Positions 8,478-16,372 are shown, counted from the stretch's first letter. The stretch is DNA of 64,000 nt from an uncultured Methylocystaceae bacterium (GCA_903870245.1 CAIQCB010000018.1:1-64000); one strand, 5' to 3'. Notes: generated by a model from the letters alone, not told the origin. Program-made: numbers and translations.

Positions 8478-9534
8478 CAAATCGAACCTTGATGGACTGA
8501 GGGTAATTAAAGACGTAGTCGCCAGTTCGTTCGCTGACATCAAGCACCACCATTCGGCGAGGGATGGCTGAGAGAAACTCAGTGAACTTCGCCCATATTT
8601 GCCTGCTCAAGTTCATGCCTACGCATTTGTGGCTACCTACCGCGAAAAATAGATCGCTGTATCGCGGATGCTGATCCGGAAAAAGGCCGTCTGCCTCAAT
8701 GAACAACCTGACTCTGTCGCCCTTTTTAAGTTCGAACGGGCCCAATACGGTATCACGCGCTACAATTTTCTCAATGAGCGGAAGCCCGGTTCGCAACAAA
8801 TCTGCGCTCCAGTCCATTTCAGAGAGCAATCTTCCAGGTTGCAAATGCAGTGTTTCTACGATCGTCAGGCTGATAGAGCTGGGAAGTGTATTCGCGCTAA
8901 GTGCGATCACAGCACAACTGAAATATTTTTGCTCCTGAGTCCATTTATTCGGAAAAGCGCTCACGATATTGTTTAAAAGTTCGATGATCGTTTTTCGCCG
9001 CATCGGAGAGATCGCGTCGTCAAGGAACTGAGGGATCATTTCCACGGCGAATTCTTCGGGTAGTCGCGTGTTGGCAAGCGAACCGATGACTTTCAACATC
9101 ACTGGCCGCATAAAGTACGAGTAAAAACAAAACTCCTCTTCACGGTCAATTTTGAGGAGCGCCAATTTCCTGGCATCCAGTTCATCCTCAAGAGATTTGA
9201 GCACACAAGCGGTCTGCTGGGTAATATGGCGCGCAAATTTCTCTCGAAGTATGGCATGTCTTTCACCTTCCTCGGCCATAGGAAACCATTTTCTGATTTC
9301 CTCAACGTGGTGAAGATCGACACCCATTTTTCTCATGACAGGCGAAAAATCAAAGGCAGGAACATCAAAGGCCCGATCGGACATTGCCTGCCGGATCAGC
9401 TGCGGACAGGTCACCATCCACCTCTTAAGCTCATCCGAGAACCATATGCCGGGTGGATAATGATAAATCGCTCCTCTTTGGGGTTCTTTCTGAAGAAGAT
9501 ATTCTGTCATGCCATTATAATTCCCGTCTAACAT
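8470..9534 (-). CDS. Divergent cytochrome P450
   Basis: A 354-aa haem-thiolate enzyme, shorter than the usual 400 or so. The haem loop reads F-A-V-G-S-H-K-C304-V-G and fits F-x2-G-x3-C-x-G with Cys304 as axial ligand. Two usually fixed sites are changed. The K-helix E-x-x-R is replaced by D-L-L-R (SADLLRTGLP). The I-helix, normally A-G-x-E/D-T-T, reads S-A-N-T-L-P-S-S and lacks the acid of the acid-alcohol pair used for proton delivery. The enzyme may therefore use an unusual reaction, such as peroxide-driven or coupling chemistry. A start at Met9 is also possible. It is followed directly by the ACP gene. Confidence 0.85.
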   Translation of the reverse strand: MLDGNYNGMTEYLLQKEPQRGAIYHYPPGIWFSDELKRWMVTCPQLIRQAMSDRAFDVPAFDFSPVMRKMGVDLHHVEEIRKWFPMAEEGERHAILREKFARHITQQTACVLKSLEDELDARKLALLKIDREEEFCFYSYFMRPVMLKVIGSLANTRLPEEFAVEMIPQFLDDAISPMRRKTIIELLNNIVSAFPNKWTQEQKYFSCAVIALSANTLPSSISLTIVETLHLQPGRLLSEMDWSADLLRTGLPLIEKIVARDTVLGPFELKKGDRVRLFIEADGLFPDQHPRYSDLFFAVGSHKCVGMNLSRQIWAKFTEFLSAIPRRMVVLDVSERTGDYVFNYPQSIKVRFDV

Positions 9535-9570
9535 AATCGAATCGAGGTCGTTCAGACCGATCTGACAAGG

Positions 9571-9702
9571 CTATTCACGACTATGATTAAAATAAAACCA
9601 GCGATTATGATTCTTTACCCGTGATGGCGACGACGATTCAGAGGCGCTAGCCACCTCGATTATATCTTGATATTGATCGATTTCAATCACGACCCCAGCC
9701 AT
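9571..9702 (-). CDS. 43-aa peptide with Ser-rich middle and aromatic C-terminus
   Basis: A small frame lies between the acyltransferase-like gene and the P450 gene on the same strand, with a GGAGA site 5 bases before its ATG. The product starts MAGVVIEIDQYQDIIEV, has a Ser-rich stretch (SASESSSPS), and ends R-W-F-Y-F-N-H-S-R-E. An acidic N-terminal half followed by a short aromatic tail is the layout of a leader-core peptide, and P450s are known to cross-link Trp, Tyr and His side chains in such peptides. That this is a precursor is a guess; a chance frame cannot be excluded. Confidence 0.45.
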   Translation of the reverse strand: MAGVVIEIDQYQDIIEVASASESSSPSRVKNHNRWFYFNHSRE

Positions 9703-9720
9703 ATTATCTCCATATATAAT

Positions 9721-10527
9721 TCAAACAAAGAATTCCCTATTTTTTAAATGAAATTTGCGTTCAGGCAATAAAAAACTGACATAATCCAAAGCCTTTCGTC
9801 GCGCATCTTGATATGCACCGGAATATTTAAACTCTACAGTGAATTCACCGTCTTTGGTCGCGATCAATTTAGTAAAATAGACTGATAATCCCATTTTTTC
9901 AGCAAAAACAAATATTCCGGGATTTATCAAGTCATAGGACGAGGATTCGCTGGATGCGGAGTCCACAGCGCAAAGCGCTACGCATCCTCTAGATAACTTC
10001 TTTGCCAGGGTAACCAAACATGATTTATCATTCTTTATTATTTCAATCTGTCCATTGGCAGTCAGTTCACTCCTGCGTAATAGCTGAGTTATGAGTTCAG
10101 GATTTGCCGCGATCAAAAAACACTTCTTATCATTTAATTCCCTCAAAATTACCTCAAGAAATACAGTCGGGTAGTTGTGAATCATAACAACCAGCATCGG
10201 ATCGTTTGATTTTTTCATAAGTTTGATATCTTTGATTCCCGTAGAGCAGACTTCAACGGGAAGGTCGAAACCTAATAAATTCTTCATAATGCGTATAACA
10301 AGAAAATTTACTTTTTCTATAGACGTTAATTGATAATACATATCAGGAATGATATATTGTATTTTCTCAACAATTGAAAAACCCCAAACTCTACGAATCA
10401 CATCATTGCATTTCCGTCGATGCAACGACGCATTTCTTCCCTCCTTGGTAAATATCAGGCAATATAATATAATGGGCGTCAAAATAATTAATGGAATGAG
10501 GTAATGTTTTTTGCTTGCCCAAGACAT
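9721..10527 (-). CDS. Membrane-anchored acyltransferase-like protein
   Basis: A 268-aa protein with an N-terminal membrane helix (about 10-27, LIPLIILTPIILYCLIF). The segment P-M-L-V-V-M-I-H-N-Y-P-T-V-F-L-E-V resembles the H-x-acid block of the lysophospholipid acyltransferase (HtrB/LpxL-like) fold, where family members read 'GHFGNWE'. The match is weak and spacing differs, so the function is tentative. It is first in a minus-strand set with the 43-aa peptide gene, P450 and ACP, which makes transfer of an acyl group from that ACP an attractive idea. A GAGG site precedes the start. Confidence 0.6.
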   Translation of the reverse strand: MSWASKKHYLIPLIILTPIILYCLIFTKEGRNASLHRRKCNDVIRRVWGFSIVEKIQYIIPDMYYQLTSIEKVNFLVIRIMKNLLGFDLPVEVCSTGIKDIKLMKKSNDPMLVVMIHNYPTVFLEVILRELNDKKCFLIAANPELITQLLRRSELTANGQIEIIKNDKSCLVTLAKKLSRGCVALCAVDSASSESSSYDLINPGIFVFAEKMGLSVYFTKLIATKDGEFTVEFKYSGAYQDARRKALDYVSFLLPERKFHLKNREFFV

Positions 10528-10818
10528 TTACCGCCTCGACCGCGTTTAGCTTTTGCGCTGAATGAGATATCTAACGGTTCTCCAAATCGAGAAACGTCTT
10601 CGAGGACTGCCGGCCCTGCGCCAACGATATCCTCCAGCACTCATCACAGGGATAATTCGCCTAATCGCCATCATTTGCTCGTGTGGTGGTCAATGGCTTG
10701 TTCAAAGTACAAAATATGATCACGATCGCTGACAAGCGAATTTAAATTTAATCGAGCAATCATGGATGATGTATATGTTGAGTTTGAATCGACCCAGAGT
10801 TCATGAAAGACGATCAAT
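10528..10818. other. Divergent intergenic region with one unproven short frame
   Basis: This region separates the minus-strand P450 cluster from a plus-strand secreted protein gene. On the minus strand a GTG-started frame (10640-10488, 50 codons, beginning V-L-E-D-I-V-G-A-G-P-A-V-L-E-D-V) overlaps the start of the acyltransferase-like gene. Its composition looks coding-like but no ribosome site is seen. No clear promoter was picked out. Confidence 0.3.
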
Positions 10819-11283
10819 ATGAAATACCTTGTAAGCATTCTTTTGGCAATTGCTATTGAAACCATTTCGCCGGCTTACGCACAAGAGGCGGCTTCGACAG
10901 CTGTCGGTAGGACTGAAGCGGCGATGAAAATAATCGATCAGGCACGTCTCGCTTGCTCATTAGAGAAAGGAAAATTCAAAACGGAGCCAGAAGCCGTGAT
11001 TAAGCTTGACCTCAATGGTGATGGAAAAATTGATGAAATCCTTGACGAGGGGAAGTTTGCCTGTTCTACGGCTGCGTCGCTCTACTGCGGCACCGGGGGG
11101 TGTGGTTTACACCTTATCGTTAATGGTAAGAACCATAATTATCTTTCGCTGGTTTGGTCGTTAGCGAACCTTGGAGATTCTAAAATCATCTTGATGGGCG
11201 TTCATTGGTCTGAATGTAAATACAAGACCCCATGCATCAGAGCTGTGGTTTGGCGTGACGGAAAATTTAGATATCTTCGTTAA
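10819..11283 (+). CDS. Secreted protein with an EF-hand-like calcium loop
   Basis: A 154-aa protein with a Sec signal peptide (MKYLVSILLAIAIETISPAYA, cleavage near residue 21). Residues about 70-81 (D-L-N-G-D-G-K-I-D-E) form one EF-hand-type calcium loop. Paired cysteines (CSLEKG, FACSTA, YCGTGGCG, SECKYKTPC) suggest disulfides in the periplasm. Proteins of this kind with a single D-N-D-G-D loop are common in alphaproteobacteria, but I do not know a function. It appears to be a single-gene unit. Confidence 0.75.
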   Translation: MKYLVSILLAIAIETISPAYAQEAASTAVGRTEAAMKIIDQARLACSLEKGKFKTEPEAVIKLDLNGDGKIDEILDEGKFACSTAASLYCGTGGCGLHLIVNGKNHNYLSLVWSLANLGDSKIILMGVHWSECKYKTPCIRAVVWRDGKFRYLR

Positions 11284-11354
11284 CCAGCCTGGACAACAAT
11301 TGATATTTTGAGCGAGGCCATACCCCGTTCTCTTGCCCACGTAATTGTTAAGAT

Positions 11355-11789
11355 TTGTGCTCCTGATGCCGTCGAATGCTTTCTGCTTTGGCTTATTCCG
11401 CTGTCAATCTTTCTCTACGAACTGATACAACCGAGCTGGCTGGCGTGGACGGAGCAGATGGAGCTGGTATGGTGAGCGTATTTTGGTCAGGTTCTCTGGA
11501 ACCGAACGCTCTGGATATGGTTAGACCTTCACTTCGCTGCCCGCGAAGGGGCTTCAACGAACTTGCCACCTTGATACGTGCAGCGGCAAGACGCTTGAGC
11601 TCCGTTCACACCAGCCATAACGCTCGTAGTCGCCTGCTGCTACGATAGATTGACATTAATCGTCGATACGGGCACCTCGCCTAACTTGCTACCCCCCGAT
11701 GCAAGACAGATAGAACCGGCGGAGCGGACAATCCCGTCTGCTGTCAGGCGGTAAGGCCATTTTTGATCAAGATGAAACGGCGACTTTAG
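11355..11789 (-). pseudogene. Decayed second copy of the lipoprotein segment found at 18.26-18.77 kb
   Basis: This segment is a diverged copy of 18262-18765, which carries an intact lipoprotein gene. On the minus strand the two align from the start region (AGCCGGTTGGCTAAAG here, AACCGATTGACTAAAG there) through blocks such as CGTATCAAGGTGGCAAG and GCGGGCAGCGAA near the stop, and on into the downstream flank (CTCCTGATG). This copy has lost about 70 bases after the lipobox and has several frameshifts and stops, so it is dead. The similarity on both sides of the gene shows a duplication of a DNA segment, not of a gene alone. Confidence 0.7.
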
Positions 11790-12060
11790 CCAACCGGCTC
11801 ACTATATCTCCTTGTCCGGATCTTCGAATTTCAGCCTTTTTCCACCAGGCAGGAATTTTTTTCTTACGAGCGTCATTAGGACGCCGCGACCACTCATCTC
11901 GATCAGCCGGATTTGCGCAGTTAAAGGCAAAGCTGACTCCCTCGCGGATAGAGTCGCGGCATTTTTCTTATCGCACTTATGGTCGAAGATTGTAGTTCAT
12001 TAACTGCTATCTATCTGTTTATATTCTTGTTTATGAGACCAATGACATTAGAGCTCGCGA
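11790..12060. other. Gap with an unidentified coding remnant
   Basis: No intact gene. On the minus strand about 11990-11815 reads in one frame through D-S-I-R-E-G-V-S-F-A-F-N-C-A-N-P-A-D and then W-S-R-R-P-N-D-A-R-K-K-K-I-P-A-W-W-K-K, without a start codon. It looks like part of a former gene that I cannot identify. Confidence 0.3.
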
Positions 12061-12067
12061 CAAAGGC

Positions 12068-12122
12068 GACATATTAATTGTCGGGTTATTGACACCCCGT
12101 AGATCGCGACATATTATATGTC
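12068..12122 (+). promoter_or_regulatory. Promoter with two palindromic operators for the MerR-like / VIT-VWA operon
   Basis: Two 15-bp inverted repeats, GACATATTAATTGTC (12068-12082) and GACATATTATATGTC (12108-12122), lie 40 bp centre to centre. Between them is TTGACA (12089-12094) and, 17 bp later, TATTAT (12112-12117), a good sigma-70 promoter whose -10 box sits inside the second repeat. A protein bound there would block or remodel the promoter. The obvious candidate is the regulator encoded 17 bases downstream, which would make it autoregulatory. Confidence 0.75.
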
Positions 12123-12138
12123 ACGTTAAGGAGAATGC

Positions 12139-12483
12139 ATGACCCTTTCGGAACTTGCGGAAGCTGTTGGCGCCCCCGGCAGGCAGATCCGATTCATGAT
12201 TGCGGAAGGGGTTCTACCGCCGGCCGTTAAAACCGGCCGTTCGGCAGATGCATACAACGAGGAACATCTCGTTAAAGCGAGGCGGTACATGATTTTGCAT
12301 GGATTGGGAATGAAGCCAGCCGCGATAAAGGTGCTCATGGCCTTTGATGAAGCAATCCCGATCTATCAGTCGACCGGGATTGAGTTGCGAGTGGACGCGT
12401 CCATCGATCCTACTTCTATCGACATAGATTCAACACTCAAGGAAATGAGCAAAGCTCTACTGAATTATACAAGGAAAAGGTAA
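12139..12483 (+). CDS. MerR-type transcriptional regulator
   Basis: A 114-aa protein. The N-terminal 70 residues form a winged helix-turn-helix of the MerR kind (MTLSELAEAVGAPGRQIRFM, then EGVLPPAVKTGRSADAYNEEHL), where R-Q-I-R-F takes the place of the usual R-T-I-R-Y-Y. The remainder is short and lacks metal-binding cysteines, so a metal sensor is unlikely. An AAGGAG site precedes the start. The next gene begins 5 bases after the stop, so the regulator and the VIT/VWA protein form an operon under the palindromic promoter at 12068-12122. Confidence 0.85.
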   Translation: MTLSELAEAVGAPGRQIRFMIAEGVLPPAVKTGRSADAYNEEHLVKARRYMILHGLGMKPAAIKVLMAFDEAIPIYQSTGIELRVDASIDPTSIDIDSTLKEMSKALLNYTRKR

Positions 12484-12488
12484 TATCA

Positions 12489-14465
12489 ATGACACCTCAT
12501 TCCATTGGTCACCCTCTTAATACGCTCGTAAATGGTGTTGTCGGCTTTGCCGATGATACTAGGTTTACGCCACTTGTGTCGATGAATATTACAGTTCGAG
12601 TAAACAACGGTTTGGCAACAGTAGTTATGAGCCGCTCATTTGAAAACATGGAAAAAGTGCCAATTGAAGCAATTTTAACATTCCCGATATCTTTTCAGGC
12701 GGTTGTAACGAGCCTTAAGGCGCAAATTGATGGGCGCGAGCTCACGGCCAGGGCACAGGCTCGCGACGAAGCGCGCGAAGCATATGAGGATGCAATAGAT
12801 CGTGGCGTACTCGCAGTACTTCATGAGGAGCCATTACGTGGATTACATCTTATATCGATTGCTCCTTTGGCGCCAAAGCAAAAGGTAGTTATTATAGCGA
12901 CCTATATTATGCCGCTCGCAAATATTGGAGGCGAGCTGATGCTGAATATACCTACTACAGTGGGAGAACTTTATGGAAACTCCCCCTTGTTGCCTGTTGA
13001 CGATATCGCCTTGGGCGCAAATGCTTTAATGAAAGCAACGCTTCAGATCGAGAAATCTTCTGGAAGAGCGATCCTGAATGGCGCGCTTATTGGTGATTGT
13101 CCACTCGAAATTAAACTGAATAAAAGAATAAGTCTTACCTTCCCGAATGCTATCATGGGAAAATTATATGGACATGATGCTTTGGGACGCAGCGTTACGC
13201 TAACATTGAAAAAGGAAAAAATATCAACGCGACCATTGAATTTCATTGTTCTGTTTGATCGTTCTTATTCTACGCATATCCCAATCAATGATCATGGTCA
13301 ACCAGTCTGGAGTTGTATGCAGAATGGCTTGAGGAAAGCGCTTCAAGAACTATCCGATAAAGACTCTATCGAGTTATGGCAATTTGATAATGAATGCCAA
13401 AATATTGGATCGGCAGAGGGAGCTAACTCGTCTAAACTTGTTGATCAAATAGGTGCTCCTAGAGGTGGAACTGATCTTGGAGCTGCAATTAACCAACTAA
13501 ACAATACGCACCAATCCCAAGATATTTTGATCCTGACTGATGGCCAAACATGGGCGGCTGAGGCTCAGTCGATTGCCGCCATGGGTAACCGTATATCAGT
13601 GGTCTTGGTTGGCCAAGACAGTTTCGAAGGGGTCGTTGGGCAACTGGCTTTTATCACAGGAGGAGAAGTCTTCCTGGCAGATGGCGGCGATGTTGCGCCT
13701 GCTATTTCATCAGCGATACAATCACTACGAAATGATTCAGCAGCAGTTGAAGGAACTCTCATTTATGGAATGCCAAATGAGCTTTGGACAAAACGGTCAG
13801 GCGTAGCCATGTCCATCGCTTGGGACCGTGAAATCTCATCTGAGTTATCTGATGATGTCGGCAAATATGCGGCGGCAATCTCTTTACCGCTTCTAGATTA
13901 CGAAAAAGCCTGCAATTACGCTACTTCTCATGATTTGTGTACGCATCTGACAAGCTTATTGATCCTCGATGAGGAAGGAAATAAAATTGAAGGAGTCCCA
14001 GAGCAAAGAAAAATAAAATTACAACAACGAGGGACTATTCCATATGTGGGTGCGGCACGTAGAGACCCGAGCATTACGCTCATATGCGGCGCCTCACCGG
14101 GTTTGAATTCGAACCATGAACGTAGCGCTGCACACGACCTATTATATAAAACAGGCAGAGATTATAATAATAACACAATAGACTGGAATAATTTGGCAAA
14201 TGAGCTGTTGTCAGGCAATATTTCAGTGCTGGAAGATGAACAGATTAAGCTTGTTACTAAATTATGGGACTATGAAGAAATTCGTAAACTCGCAGATAAG
14301 TTGGGTTTAGACCAACTCGATGTTGTGCTCGGACTTCTGGCCAAGTGCGATATTGGCAAAACTGCCCAACGATTTGCGCGAATGGCGCTGGCGAAAGCAA
14401 CAGTTGATGAATTGAAGATTCCATTAGAAATAACAAAGAAATTAATGCATGAATTTCAACTATGA
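12489..14465 (+). CDS. VIT and von Willebrand factor A domain protein
   Basis: A 658-aa protein. Residues about 15-150 are a VIT domain (FENMEKVPIEAILTFPI, ARDEAREAYEDAIDRG). Residues about 248-420 are a VWA domain with a full metal-ion-dependent adhesion site: D257-R-S259-Y-S261, T328 in R-G-G-T-D, and D351 in L-T-D-G-Q. The last 240 residues are helical. There is no signal peptide or membrane helix, so it is probably cytoplasmic. Bacterial VIT-VWA proteins are thought to hold protein complexes together; the partner here is unknown. Coupling to a dedicated MerR-type regulator is notable. Confidence 0.88.
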   Translation: MTPHSIGHPLNTLVNGVVGFADDTRFTPLVSMNITVRVNNGLATVVMSRSFENMEKVPIEAILTFPISFQAVVTSLKAQIDGRELTARAQARDEAREAYEDAIDRGVLAVLHEEPLRGLHLISIAPLAPKQKVVIIATYIMPLANIGGELMLNIPTTVGELYGNSPLLPVDDIALGANALMKATLQIEKSSGRAILNGALIGDCPLEIKLNKRISLTFPNAIMGKLYGHDALGRSVTLTLKKEKISTRPLNFIVLFDRSYSTHIPINDHGQPVWSCMQNGLRKALQELSDKDSIELWQFDNECQNIGSAEGANSSKLVDQIGAPRGGTDLGAAINQLNNTHQSQDILILTDGQTWAAEAQSIAAMGNRISVVLVGQDSFEGVVGQLAFITGGEVFLADGGDVAPAISSAIQSLRNDSAAVEGTLIYGMPNELWTKRSGVAMSIAWDREISSELSDDVGKYAAAISLPLLDYEKACNYATSHDLCTHLTSLLILDEEGNKIEGVPEQRKIKLQQRGTIPYVGAARRDPSITLICGASPGLNSNHERSAAHDLLYKTGRDYNNNTIDWNNLANELLSGNISVLEDEQIKLVTKLWDYEEIRKLADKLGLDQLDVVLGLLAKCDIGKTAQRFARMALAKATVDELKIPLEITKKLMHEFQL

Positions 14466-14474
14466 CCATAAGCT

Positions 14475-14501
14475 CTGCGCGGCATTCACTACGCCGCGCA
14501 G
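14475..14501. terminator. Hairpin after the VIT/VWA gene
   Basis: A perfect 9-bp stem (CTGCGCGGC / GCCGCGCAG, 9-base loop) begins 9 bases after the stop codon. There is no T-run, so it may protect the mRNA end or act with Rho rather than be a classical terminator. Confidence 0.5.
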
Positions 14502-14629
14502 ACAATCAAGGCTAGCGTTAACTGGGCTTTATAAGTCGATCATGAAGTGATTGGTGAAGATTAGATAATACAACTCACTCACCACAATAATCCACTCACC
14601 TCACTGTAAGTAAATGCGATTCGTCTAGG

Positions 14630-14993
14630 CAAACGCATTAATGTGTCGGCGTTTATCGCCGCCGGCCAGACATTTCGGCGATTATCGATGAAGGCGAAGT
14701 TCATATCGACTCCCTCGCGAACCAGGCTGCGGCCTTTTTTAGGATATCGAGCTACGCCGTGCGTTTTATGACCTCGTGTCCTGAGCGGTCAATCTCAGTG
14801 TGCTCCGGCTTTTGTTTCCCGTGACCAGTGAAGGCCTGTGCCGGATCGGAACCGATCTCCTTTACCTACTTGTAAACTAAGTTCTCATATACATCCAGAT
14901 CCCGGCCAGCCTGCGCAACTATAACGCCAAGTTTCTTCTCACCAGCCGAACCGCTTCGACCTTGAACTCTCTACTGAACTTACGCCTCTGCAT
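14630..14993 (-). pseudogene. Remnant of an IS3-family element (OrfA and start of OrfB)
   Basis: The minus strand begins with a typical start region (GGAGGAGTGTC ATG) and reads M-Q-R-R-K-F-S-R-E-F-K-V-E-A-V-R-L-V. After a frameshift it continues with A-Q-A-G-R-D-L-D-V-Y-E-N, then EIGSDPAQAFTGHGKQKPEH, EIDRSGHEVIK, DILKKAAAWFARES, and the OrfB start MNFAFIDNRRNVWPAA. This is the IS911-like OrfA, normally a DNA-binding partner of the transposase. Stops and frameshifts kill it, and it breaks off at about 14630. Confidence 0.8.
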
Positions 14994-15039
14994 GACACTC
15001 CTCCGGATTCATAAATCAACATTGCTCAGTGTCCATCAA

Positions 15040-15394
15040 AACAGCGGTAGGCCAGTTCCTGTCGATACCGAGGCGGATGCCGGAGATGAGACATAGCCTC
15101 TGCTCCTGTGCTTCTTGAACTCTAATAGTGGTGACCATCCCGCCGCCCTTACCGAGATTTGCCTCTTCGGCGTTGCTGTCGGCCCGATCCCTGACGCCGG
15201 ATTTTCGGACTTCGAGCAACGGCGCGCGCCGCTTCATCCATCAACTGGACCGTTTCTTTGCGTTACTTCGCTTACTCGCTGTCATACCTTCGCACGACGG
15301 AGCGATCATAGCTCGAACGGTTCTGGAGGGGACCTATTTGCAAGCGGATAATGTTGCGACCGTAGTCGGCTAAGTCGGCGAGTAAATGCTTCCC
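15040..15394 (-). pseudogene. Fragment of prophage tail gene D (copy 1)
   Basis: The minus strand reads LLADLADYGRNIIRLQIGP, LQNRSSYDRSVVRRYDS, then after a frame change RKSGVRDRADSNAEEANLGK and LCLISGIRLGIDRN. These match the C-terminal half of the intact D protein at 33558-34592 (ADYGRNIIGWQIRP, DRADSNAEEAKRGKGG, LCRISGVRPGVDGN). Frameshifts and missing ends make it dead. It abuts a sheath fragment in the opposite orientation, so the relic has been rearranged. Confidence 0.8.
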
Positions 15395-15472
15395 ACCAAT
15401 TACGACGCCCTCGTCTCCAAACTCGGACCGCTCGTCGCGCGGGGCGCGACACTGCCCGCCCAATATCTCCAG
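15392..15472 (+). pseudogene. Fragment of the prophage tail sheath gene (C-terminus)
   Basis: The plus strand reads TNYDALVSKLGPLVARGATL followed by PAQYLQ. The intact sheath (38507-40057) ends PNYDALVAELGTLVAQAATL then PAQYLQ. Only the last 27 or so codons remain and the stop codon is lost. Relative to the D fragment beside it the orientation is inverted compared with the intact prophage. Confidence 0.78.
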
Positions 15473-15669
15473 AAAAAGAGAAGGAAACGCATCTTGGCCA
15501 CATCGGCTTAGACGAGACCAATCTCGCGCTGAAAGCATGAGCCTGGACATTTTCCAAAATACCTATTTTCGGAACGTGCTCTATCGCACTGCAATTCTGA
15601 TTGCATCCCTCTATCCTCCAATCATCGCAGAGACATTCAGCGCGGCTGAATTAAAAAGGGAGCAGAACA

Positions 15670-15876
15670 ATGACCAAGAATTACGGCTTAACCTCATACC
15701 TGCTCGGTGTGGCGTCTTACTTCAGTGTCTTTGCTATTTTTATGGTGGCCCTTTCAGTATTTGCTCCAGCGCATGCTGATACCATCTCCGACAAGGTTGT
15801 TTATGAGAACGCCGCCTATGCGACCTATACGCCTTCGATGGCGGCCCGAGGTCAGCGCTTCTATGTCGGACCATGA
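15670..15876 (+). CDS. Small secreted protein 1
   Basis: A 68-aa protein with a long signal peptide (hydrophobic GVASYFSVFAIFMVALSVFA, cleavage likely after A-H-A at 36) that leaves a mature peptide of about 32 residues ending R-G-Q-R-F-Y-V-G-P. A GGGAGCAG site precedes the ATG. It is the first of three short signal-peptide genes in a row on the same strand, spaced 39 and 24 bases apart. No family is recognised. Confidence 0.6.
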   Translation: MTKNYGLTSYLLGVASYFSVFAIFMVALSVFAPAHADTISDKVVYENAAYATYTPSMAARGQRFYVGP

Positions 15877-15915
15877 TAGCCGACAGGAGTATAAAACAAG
15901 TCAGGAGTAACGGCG

Positions 15916-16128
15916 ATGAAGACATCATCCGTCAAATTCCTAGTAGCAACCCTAATTGTGATTTTTGCATCGATTTCGCCAGCAAGCGCGCTGTATGTCG
16001 GCGCCGGCGGTCCGGGGACAGCCGAAAATAATCCAGAAGAAAAGGCAAGAAATATCGCGGCCTGTTTCGTCGCCGTCAGAACCGCTGAAGTTGGGCGGAT
16101 TGTCCAAAGCACCCGCGAAAATTGCTGA
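15916..16128 (+). CDS. Small secreted protein 2
   Basis: A 70-aa protein with a clear Sec signal (KTSSVKFLVATLIVIFASIS, cleavage after P-A-S-A near 25). The mature part of about 45 residues starts LYVGAGGPGTAENNPEEKAR and has two cysteines (AACF, and a C-terminal ENC). A CAGGAG site lies at the right distance. It is the middle gene of the three-gene set; no function is known. Confidence 0.65.
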   Translation: MKTSSVKFLVATLIVIFASISPASALYVGAGGPGTAENNPEEKARNIAACFVAVRTAEVGRIVQSTRENC

Positions 16129-16152
16129 TTGATAACTTGACAGGAGGTAAAG

Positions 16153-16320
16153 ATGAAAACTACTCTGATGCTTATCATTACAATTGCTATGCTGGCCGTG
16201 GCGACAGGTCTGACGCTGGGAACAGCAACCGCAGCGACCGCACACGATAACTTTGCGGCTTCAACAGACGGTTCAAGCCTTCCGCCATGCCCGTCTCTCT
16301 TCAAGTGCAGTTTGCGTTAA
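16153..16320 (+). CDS. Small secreted protein 3 (55 aa)
   Basis: A 55-aa frame with an excellent CAGGAGGT ribosome site 5 bases before the ATG. It has a signal peptide (MKTTLMLIITIAMLAVATGL, then GTATAATA), leaving about 25 residues rich in Ser/Pro with two cysteines (LPPCPSLFKCSLR). It directly follows secreted protein 2 by 24 bases and closes the set; a strong hairpin follows. Confidence 0.65.
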   Translation: MKTTLMLIITIAMLAVATGLTLGTATAATAHDNFAASTDGSSLPPCPSLFKCSLR

Positions 16321-16336
16321 TGCGCTTATCATGAAT

Positions 16337-16372
16337 CTGTCTGGCGATTAATACAGGATTGTCGCCAGACAG
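16337..16372. terminator. Hairpin closing the small secreted protein set
   Basis: A perfect 11-bp inverted repeat (CTGTCTGGCGA / TCGCCAGACAG, 14-base loop) starts 16 bases after the stop of the third gene. It has no long T-run, so its role as a terminator is likely but not certain. Confidence 0.55.
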
